Shown: positions 1-4,565 of the stretch, piece by piece
Position numbering within the stretch: position 1 is the first letter of the stretch
Layout: each line of letters opens with the position of its first letter
From: 40CM-4-65-16 sp035279785
Lineage (GTDB): Bacteria; Chloroflexota; Dormibacteria; Dormibacterales; Dormibacteraceae
Reading direction: 5' to 3'
Length of the DNA stretch: 9,884 bases
Assembly: GCA_035279785.1 (NCBI GenBank)
Contig: DATEHC010000154.1
Coordinates: 1-9,884, forward strand
The notes under the pieces: generated by a model
The model's input: only the letters and a program-made list of their open reading frames with translations
Database searches by the model: none
Told to the model about the DNA's origin: nothing
Translations under genes and position numbers: made by a program

Positions 1-283
1 CACCCTGCGTGCGGAACCCGCCGGCCTGTCCGGGCTGCACGCCCGCCGCCGCGGCGGCCGCCCAGTTCTCGCCGAACTCGTCATAGAGCTTCTTCTTGTT
101 GGCGTCGGAGAGCACCTCGTGCGCCTCCGAGATCTCCTTGAAGCGGGCCTCGGCCTGCTTGTCGCCGGAGTTCAGGTCGGGATGGTACTTGCGCGCGAGT
201 TTGCGGAACGCCGCCGAGATCTCCTTCTGCGACGCCGTCCGCGGCACGCCGAGCACCTCGTAAAAGTCCTTGGTCTTAGGCAC
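1..283 (-). CDS. dnaJ: DnaJ/J-domain co-chaperone, N-terminal part (cut by window edge)
   Basis: Only the first 94 residues are visible; the gene continues past base 1. Residues about 6-70 form a complete J domain: the start DFYEVLGV, a basic helix II, the diagnostic HPD tripeptide at residues 34-36, then helix III and a YDEFGENW segment. A Gly/Ala/Gln-rich stretch follows, resembling the start of a G/F linker. By family knowledge the HPD loop stimulates DnaK (Hsp70) ATPase, so this acts in cytoplasmic protein folding. The GTG at 281-283 is the only usable start, because an in-frame TAG lies four codons upstream. It overlaps the acetyltransferase stop by 8 bp (GTGCCTAA). AAGGA sits only 2 bases upstream, so translation probably depends on coupling. 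No CIRCE or HAIR element is visible. The zinc-finger and C-terminal domains are not in view, so DnaJ versus CbpA type cannot be decided. Confidence 0.9.
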   Translation of the reverse strand, partial: MPKTKDFYEVLGVPRTASQKEISAAFRKLARKYHPDLNSGDKQAEARFKEISEAHEVLSDANKKKLYDEFGENWAAAAAAGVQPGQAGGFRTQG

Positions 284-1247
284 TGTCCTTATCTACCCGC
301 TTGTGGTGCTCGACGAATCCGGGCCGGCGGACATAGCCGAGGCGCTCGTTGATGTGCAGCATCGGCGCGTTCTGGGAGTCGTTGTCGGTCAGCACGTATG
401 GCACGCCGAGCTCGACCGCCTGGGCCAGGCTCTGCAGCTTGATCGCCCGCGCGATGCCGCGGCCGCGGTGGGCGGGATCGGAGCACGTGTACCCCGTCCA
501 GATCGGGCCCCGCACCGGTGGAAAGCGCAGGTAAGACATCGCCACCGGCTGGTCACCGGCGATCGCGACCCAGTAGCGGTCCGCACGCCGGTCGGGACCG
601 TTGGTTCGGCGTTCGAAGTCCTCGTAGGACTCGCTGACGATTGCCACGGAAGTCGGAATGTCGTGACGCGTGCGCCGGTCGAGCTGATGAAGCTTGCGCA
701 GCTTGTCCGGGTCCGCCCAACCGGCGAGCGTGGTCAGCGCGATGCCTGCATTCGACATCTCTTGCAGCGCCTCCGCGGCCTCGGCCATCAGTCTCGCGCC
801 GTTCGCGCGCAGGTCTAGCTCCCAGACCTTCTCCAGCCGTTCGCGCTGAAAGCCGCAACGCGCCAGCGACTCGAGCATCTCCGACTCGTCCTCCCCAGCG
901 TACGCAAGCAGCAGGTGAGGCTCCTCGACCGCGGCGCGATCCTCTACGAACGTCCACATCGCGGCGAGCAGGTCCACGTCGAGCTGGTCGCGCGAGAGCC
1001 ATACCTCGACCTCGCAGTGGCGGTCCGGGAGCTCGTGCCACGGGCCGTGCAGCCAGCCCAGGAACGCCGCCGGCACGCCATCGCGCTCGGCGATGAATCG
1101 ACCGGCCACGAAACCCTTGCGCAGGTTCCTCCAGCGGAACTCGGTCGTCACCGGATCCTGGGGCATTGGCGGGTACGCCGCCGTCATCAGGTCCGACGCA
1201 AGCGCCGCATCGTCGAGCGTTGCCTCCCGATAGGTGACTCCGGGCAC
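276..1247 (-). CDS. Tandem GNAT-fold N-acetyltransferase (MshD-like architecture)
   Basis: This is a 323-residue protein expected to transfer an acetyl group from acetyl-CoA to an amine; the substrate is unknown. The C-terminal half carries clear GNAT signatures: the acetyl-CoA pyrophosphate loop RGRGIA at residues 261-266, then N-x-x-M-x-x-x-N-x-x-L-G-Y at 293-305. The N-terminal half (about 5-150) has the GNAT strand/helix pattern (YREATLDDA at the start, FIAERDGVPAAFLGW around 51-65) but no convincing Q/R-x-x-G-x-G/A loop, so it is probably a degenerate, structural domain. Two GNAT units in about 320 residues match the layout of mycothiol synthase MshD, but that specificity is not shown. 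The start is GTG, 11 bp after the phosphoesterase stop, with only a weak AGG upstream. The stop overlaps the J-domain gene by 8 bp. It lies mid-operon with no separate promoter seen. Confidence 0.85.
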   Translation of the reverse strand: MPGVTYREATLDDAALASDLMTAAYPPMPQDPVTTEFRWRNLRKGFVAGRFIAERDGVPAAFLGWLHGPWHELPDRHCEVEVWLSRDQLDVDLLAAMWTFVEDRAAVEEPHLLLAYAGEDESEMLESLARCGFQRERLEKVWELDLRANGARLMAEAAEALQEMSNAGIALTTLAGWADPDKLRKLHQLDRRTRHDIPTSVAIVSESYEDFERRTNGPDRRADRYWVAIAGDQPVAMSYLRFPPVRGPIWTGYTCSDPAHRGRGIARAIKLQSLAQAVELGVPYVLTDNDSQNAPMLHINERLGYVRRPGFVEHHKRVDKDSA

Positions 1248-1258
1248 GATGGAAGAGC

Positions 1259-1882
1259 CTACAGGCCGATGACGCGCGGGACGATCCCCGCCTCCCCCAC
1301 CTCGAGGATGCCAACCGAGGGCGGCTCAGTCCCTCGCATGTGCCGTGCGACCTGAAGCCAGCACCACTCGAACCACCCGGGCTTGCGGGCCAGGCGGCGC
1401 GCGACCGAGTCGGCGGTCCACACGTAAACCCCTCCGGGGTTGAAGAGCAGCGCGCCGCCGACGCGCTGGACGTCGGCCCGATGCGTGTGGCCGTAGACGA
1501 TCGCGTCGGCGTCAGGGAAACGCCGCCGCAGCTCAGCCGGCAGGCGGCGATGCGGCCGGAAGTAGCCGAGCGTGATGGTCCAGAGAAACGTGTGCGGCTC
1601 CTCGATCCATCGGGACCGGTTCCCGTGCACCACGACGATCTTTTTTCCCTCGACCGTGATCTCCAGCGAGCGGGGCAGTGAGTCCAGGCCCCGGTCATGG
1701 TCGCCGCGCACCGCGCGCACGGGCGCGATCTTCTCCAGGTCCTTCAGCGTCGACGCCGCGTTGACGTCGCCCGCGTGCACGATCAGGTCGACCCCCCGCA
1801 GCGCCTCGAAAACGCTGCCGGGAAGCCGGTCGATGAACTCCGGGCAGTGCGTGTCCGCGACGACGCCCACGCGTGTGGTCAT
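1259..1882 (-). CDS. YfcE/MJ0936-like calcineurin-type metallophosphoesterase
   Basis: This is a 207-residue cytoplasmic enzyme of the small calcineurin-like phosphoesterase family, which hydrolyses phosphomono- or diesters with two metal ions. Visible ligand motifs in order are D10-x-H12, G38-D39, G60-D61-H62-D63, H86-G87 and G131-H132-x-H134. Length and order are normal for the family. The oddity is D61: this block is normally G-N-H-D or G-N-x-D, where the Asn bridges the second metal and orients phosphate. The H86 block is also altered, reading H-G-N rather than H-G-H. The enzyme may prefer a different metal or substrate, or be weakly active. The start is ATG, with a good GGAAGG site 6 bases upstream. 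It is the first gene of the leftward operon that continues into the acetyltransferase and J-domain genes. The in vivo substrate is not predictable. Confidence 0.88.
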   Translation of the reverse strand: MTTRVGVVADTHCPEFIDRLPGSVFEALRGVDLIVHAGDVNAASTLKDLEKIAPVRAVRGDHDRGLDSLPRSLEITVEGKKIVVVHGNRSRWIEEPHTFLWTITLGYFRPHRRLPAELRRRFPDADAIVYGHTHRADVQRVGGALLFNPGGVYVWTADSVARRLARKPGWFEWCWLQVARHMRGTEPPSVGILEVGEAGIVPRVIGL

Positions 1883-1888
1883 GTGACG

Positions 1889-1894
1889 CCTTCC
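1889..1894 (-). promoter_or_regulatory. Shine-Dalgarno site of the phosphoesterase gene
   Basis: GGAAGG on the minus strand lies 6 bases before the ATG at 1880-1882. It fixes that start and is one of the few well-spaced ribosome sites in the window. Confidence 0.7.
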
Positions 1895-1914
1895 ATTATC
1901 CGGAGTTCAGTCGC

Positions 1915-1966
1915 CCAAATTTAGCGTCCGAACTTGACAAATTGGCAAGGTGTGCTTTCTAATTTG
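1915..1966. repeat. Three CAAATT half-sites over the divergent promoter (possible operator)
   Basis: CAAATT occurs at 1916-1921 and 1938-1943, and in inverted form (AATTTG) at 1961-1966. The spacings are 22 and 23 bp, close to two helical turns, so the sites would face the same side of the DNA. The second overlaps the end of the -35 box and the third overlaps the -10 box. The first two can also be read as an imperfect inverted repeat, CCAAATTT (1915-1922) with AAATTGG (1939-1945). This arrangement suits a repressor or activator, for example the DUF2089 protein encoded just downstream, but binding is only inferred. Confidence 0.35.
1934..1963 (+). promoter_or_regulatory. Sigma-70-type promoter of the DUF4097/DUF2089/MFS operon, predicted leaderless
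   Basis: The -35 box is a perfect TTGACA (1934-1939) and the -10 box is TCTAAT (1958-1963, five of six consensus bases), with an 18-bp spacer. Transcription would start about 6-7 bases after the -10 box, at 1970 or 1971, and the ATG of the first gene is at 1971. No Shine-Dalgarno sequence precedes that ATG (the local sequence is AATTTGATGC). The seen geometry therefore predicts a leaderless mRNA, a mode known to be common in actinobacteria and deinococci. The region is clearly AT-richer than the coding sequence around it. The exact start site is inferred. Confidence 0.65.
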
Positions 1967-1970
1967 ATGC

Positions 1971-2714
1971 ATGAACGATCTCAGACGCGAAATCTTGAAC
2001 CAGGTGGCAAGCGGCACGATCACCGCCGAGGAAGGCGCCGCCCGCCTCGAGGCGATCGAATCCGACGAGCCGGCGCCGGCGGCTCCCACGCAAGCCTCAG
2101 CGAAGGCGCCCGAAACCGGCATCCGCCAGATCACCGTCAACTCCCGGTTCGGCAACACGGACATCGTGGGCGACCCCAACGTCGCCACCGCGGTCGCGGA
2201 CGGCCCACACCGCGCGCGCCAGGACGGCGACACCTTGGTTATCGAGCAGTCCTTCCTGGTCGGCGACACGACATTCGAGTTCAGCCGCTCGCGCATCTCC
2301 ATTCCCGGCCTCGAGAGGAGCAACAACCTGACCGTGCGCATGAACCCGGCGCTGGCGCTGCGCACTCGCGTCCAGGCCGGCAACCTCCGCATCCGCGGCA
2401 TCAAGAGCTCCATCACCAGCGACGTCCAGGCCGGCAACTGCGTGGTCGAAGGCTTCGCCGGACCCATCAACCTGATGGTCTCGGCCGGCAACCTCGAGGC
2501 CGGCGGTCGCCTGGACGGTGGCAGCAGCGCGATCCGCTGCCAGATGGGCGAGGTCAAGGTGAGGCTCGACAAATCGTCCAACGTCCGGATCGCCACGCAC
2601 ACGACGCTGGGCGAGGTCGACCTCGAAGGCGTCGAGGACCAGGTCATCGGCAGCGGGGCCGGCAGCCTCGAGATCAGCTGCACGATGGGCGACGTCAAGT
2701 TGAAGGTCGGCTGA
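1971..2714 (+). CDS. Cytoplasmic DUF4097-like beta-repeat protein with N-terminal SHOCT-like helical hairpin
   Basis: This is a 247-residue protein with no signal peptide or membrane segment. Residues 4-30 form a short two-helix module, R-x-E-I-x-x-Q-V-A-x-G-x-I-x-x-x-E-x-x-x-R-L-E-A, of the type found at the N-terminus of many DUF4097 proteins. A Pro/Ala linker (about 33-47) leads to an all-beta region (about 48-247) built of short strands separated by G-N, G-E, G-S or G-D turns. The turns at A136-G-N, A154-G-N and A172-G-N are exactly 18 residues apart. Related proteins include LiaX of enterococci and YvlB-type proteins linked to cell-envelope stress, so a sensing or scaffold role is plausible but inferred. 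It is the first gene of a four-gene operon, predicted leaderless. Its TGA overlaps the next ATG by one base (TGATG). The start ATG is fixed by the promoter position. Confidence 0.75.
   Translation: MNDLRREILNQVASGTITAEEGAARLEAIESDEPAPAAPTQASAKAPETGIRQITVNSRFGNTDIVGDPNVATAVADGPHRARQDGDTLVIEQSFLVGDTTFEFSRSRISIPGLERSNNLTVRMNPALALRTRVQAGNLRIRGIKSSITSDVQAGNCVVEGFAGPINLMVSAGNLEAGGRLDGGSSAIRCQMGEVKVRLDKSSNVRIATHTTLGEVDLEGVEDQVIGSGAGSLEISCTMGDVKLKVG
2375..2492 (+). repeat. Exact 54-bp-period repeats encoding 18-residue beta rungs
   Basis: The decamer GGCCGGCAAC occurs at 2375-2384, 2429-2438 and 2483-2492, each exactly 54 bp from the last. The first two copies extend to an identical 16-mer (2369-2384 and 2423-2438). 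Each encodes the A-G-N turn of one repeat in the DUF4097-like protein. Later turns (M192-G-E, L213-G-E, A230-G-S, M239-G-D) drift to spacings of 9-21 residues and lose nucleotide identity. Confidence 0.7.
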
Positions 2715-3100
2715 TGGCCAAGAGCCAGGCTCGGCGCCCGCCCACCAGCTGTCCGGTGTGCAATCACCGGCTCGCAACCACAAGACTCACTTGCCCCGAA
2801 TGCACGACGGAGCTGTCCGGCGCCTTTGCGTCATGCGAGTTCTGCGTCCTCAGCGATGAGGACCGGGACGTCCTCCGCGTCTTCCTCGCGTCGAGGGGAA
2901 ACATGAAAGAGCTCGAGCGCCACCTCGGGGTGAGCTATCCGACCGCGCGGGCGCGATACGACAGCCTGCTTTCGAAGCTGGGCATCGATCGTCCCGCCGC
3001 GCCCATACCGTCGCGCGTCGAGCTCATGGAGCAGGTCGCGCGTGGCGAGATCGACGTCGACGAGGCGATGCGTCGCCTCGAAGCAACGAAGGAGGGCTGA
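2714..3100 (+). CDS. DUF2089-family zinc-ribbon/helix-turn-helix regulator
   Basis: This is a 128-residue putative transcription factor. Three Cys pairs, C13-P-V-C16, C27-P-E-C30 and C41-E-F-C44, suggest zinc binding; the first two form a typical zinc ribbon. Residues about 47-89 form a helix-turn-helix resembling sigma-factor region 4: an S-D-E-D-R-D-V-L helix, then G-N-M-K-E-L-E-R-H-L-G-V-S-Y-P-T-A-R-A-R-Y. This is the DUF2089 pattern. Residues 101-124 repeat the helical module found at the N-terminus of the preceding protein (R-x-E-L-x-x-Q-V-A-x-G-x-I-x-x-x-E-A-x-x-R-L-E-A). Its ATG overlaps the upstream TGA by one base, with AAGG 7 bases before it. It is likely a local regulator of this operon, perhaps controlled by binding the beta-repeat protein through the shared module. 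DNA binding and target are inferred. Confidence 0.85.
   Translation: MAKSQARRPPTSCPVCNHRLATTRLTCPECTTELSGAFASCEFCVLSDEDRDVLRVFLASRGNMKELERHLGVSYPTARARYDSLLSKLGIDRPAAPIPSRVELMEQVARGEIDVDEAMRRLEATKEG
3089..3095 (+). promoter_or_regulatory. Strong Shine-Dalgarno site before the 63-residue gene
   Basis: AAGGAGG is the strongest ribosome-binding match noticed in the window. It lies inside the end of the DUF2089 gene, 4 bases before the ATG at 3100 and 10 before the ATG at 3106. It is good evidence that the small downstream reading frame is translated. Confidence 0.65.
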
Positions 3101-3291
3101 TGGCCATGATGCCGATGGAACCCGGACCCGAAGACTTCGCACGGCATCTCGCCGAACGGCGCGCGCAGATGCAGTCGGCGCGCGGAATCGTGTGGATGGC
3201 CCACTCGAGACGCGGTCTACTTGCCCGATTCCTCGAGCGCCTCGCCGACCGCGTCGACCCGAAGGGCAGTGCGCGCAGGGACCTTCGCTAG
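3100..3291 (+). CDS. Small conserved-context hypothetical protein, 63 residues
   Basis: I do not recognise this family. It is a basic, mostly helical peptide with no membrane segment. An acidic N-terminal patch (M-E-P-G-P-E-D-F) is followed by an Arg-rich helix (about 12-30) and a second amphipathic helix around 36-52 (R-R-G-L-L-A-R-F-L-E-R-L-A-D-R). It is supported as a gene by a near-perfect AAGGAGG (3089-3095), TGATG coupling to the DUF2089 stop and a 2-bp gap to the MFS ATG. Two start choices exist: the ATG at 3100 is 4 bases from the ribosome site and the ATG at 3106 is 10 bases away. It may assist the regulator or transporter, but nothing in the sequence shows how. Confidence 0.6.
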   Translation: MAMMPMEPGPEDFARHLAERRAQMQSARGIVWMAHSRRGLLARFLERLADRVDPKGSARRDLR

Positions 3292-3293
3292 CC

Positions 3294-4562
3294 ATGCAAA
3301 CGACCGACAGCATCATCGAGACCGCGCCTGCCGCGACGGCGGTCGCGAGGCCGAAGCCGTGGACGGTCTTCGCATCCGGCCCGTTCCGGCTCCTGTTCGG
3401 CGGGACCCTGCTTTCCCTCTTCGGCGACTTCTTCAGCTACGTGGCGGTGGCATGGCTCGTGTTGCAGCTCACCGGATCGAGCCTGGCGCTCGGCACCGTG
3501 CTGGTCGTCCAGGCCCTGCCGAGGGCCGCGCTCATGGTCGTTGGAGGCGCGCTGGCGGATCGGTTCACACCGCGGCTGACGATGCTCGCCTCGATGCTCC
3601 TGCGCGCCGCGTTCGTCGGCCCGCTCGCGATCCTCGTGCTCACCGGGCGAGTGCAGCTCTGGCACGTCTACGCAATCGCAGCGGTCTTCGGAATCGTCGA
3701 TGCGTTCTTCTATCCCGCGCGCTCGTCGATCCTGCCCAGAGTCGTCTCCGACCGCGAGCTCGAGCCAGGCAACGCGGTGCTCAACGTGACCGGCATGGCG
3801 TCGGTGATCGTCGGCCCGGTGCTCGGCGGACTGGTCGTCGCGTCGTTCGGAATTGGATGGGCGTTCGTGGGCGACGCCGCCTGCTTCGTGCTCGGGTTCC
3901 TGTTCATCCTTGCACTCCCCACCGCGTCGGAGAGCGCACCCGGCAAGGCGCATGCGGACGGCGGCCTCGGCGGACAGATCGTCGCGGGACTGCGATACGC
4001 GTGGTCGGACATCGGCATCCGCATCACCCTCATCGTGGTCGCGGTCATCGACTTCGGGGCCAATGGCGCGATCGGTGTCGGGCTGCCCACCCTCGCCCAC
4101 GGCCGCTTTGCCGCGGGCGCGTCCGGATACGGCATCATCCTCGGCGCCTGGGGATTGGGCGCCACCGTGGGGGCTGTCGCCGCTGGCATGATCCCGCCAC
4201 CGAAACGGTTCGGGTGGCTGATAGTTGCGCTGTGCCTGTGGCTCGGCACCGGGGTCGTGGTGGTCGGCCTTCTCCCCTCCCTGCCGCCGGCCGCCGCCGT
4301 CATGGCAGTCTCGGGAATCGGCACCGGCGTGATCAACACCTACGGGATCAGCTGGCTCCAGCGCCGGACCGATCCGGCGATGCAGGGGCGGGTGATGTCG
4401 CTGGTGATGCTCGCCTCGATGGGTTTGACGCCGATCGGCTTCGCGGCTGCGGGCGCGATCGCGCAGTACAACGTCACCCTGTTGTTCGCGTTGGCGGGAT
4501 CCATGACCCTGCTGTGCGGTCTGGGCGCGGCGGCCAGCCGCCAGGTGCGCCTGCTGCGGTAA
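3294..4562 (+). CDS. MFS exporter, MFS_3/EntS-like, about 12 TM segments
   Basis: This is a 422-residue inner-membrane transporter of the major facilitator superfamily. After a 25-residue polar N-terminus the hydrophobic segments begin around residue 31. MFS motif A lies between TM2 and TM3 (G84-G-x-L-x-D89-R-x-x-x-R94). A characteristic F-Y-P-A-R-S-S-I-L-P-R segment is at 139-149, and a G-P-V-L-G-G motif-C-like stretch is at 174-179. A polar central loop (about 209-228) separates the six-helix halves. The F-x-P-A-R and motif-C features point to the drug or siderophore efflux branch (enterobactin-exporter-like). The cargo is unknown. The start is the ATG at 3294; the AGGGA site 12 bases upstream is weak and translation may be coupled to the small gene ending 2 bp before. 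An open frame extends upstream, but it overlaps the two preceding genes and is not transporter-like. Confidence 0.9.
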   Translation: MQTTDSIIETAPAATAVARPKPWTVFASGPFRLLFGGTLLSLFGDFFSYVAVAWLVLQLTGSSLALGTVLVVQALPRAALMVVGGALADRFTPRLTMLASMLLRAAFVGPLAILVLTGRVQLWHVYAIAAVFGIVDAFFYPARSSILPRVVSDRELEPGNAVLNVTGMASVIVGPVLGGLVVASFGIGWAFVGDAACFVLGFLFILALPTASESAPGKAHADGGLGGQIVAGLRYAWSDIGIRITLIVVAVIDFGANGAIGVGLPTLAHGRFAAGASGYGIILGAWGLGATVGAVAAGMIPPPKRFGWLIVALCLWLGTGVVVVGLLPSLPPAAAVMAVSGIGTGVINTYGISWLQRRTDPAMQGRVMSLVMLASMGLTPIGFAAAGAIAQYNVTLLFALAGSMTLLCGLGAAASRQVRLLR

Positions 4563-4565
4563 GTC

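Noticed and set aside
553..1698. 381-codon open frame on the minus strand
   Set aside because: It is out of frame across the junction of the phosphoesterase and acetyltransferase genes, whose motifs are intact in their own frames.
1895..1900. GATAAT on the minus strand as a -10 box for the phosphoesterase gene
   Set aside because: It would start transcription inside or after the GGAAGG ribosome site, and no -35-like hexamer lies 16-18 bp upstream (TAAATT/CTAAAT).
1934..3100. 388-codon open frame ending at the DUF2089 stop, as a fusion protein
   Set aside because: Its first 260 codons are an Arg/His/Pro-rich shadow of the beta-repeat gene. The real start is the coupled ATG at 2714.
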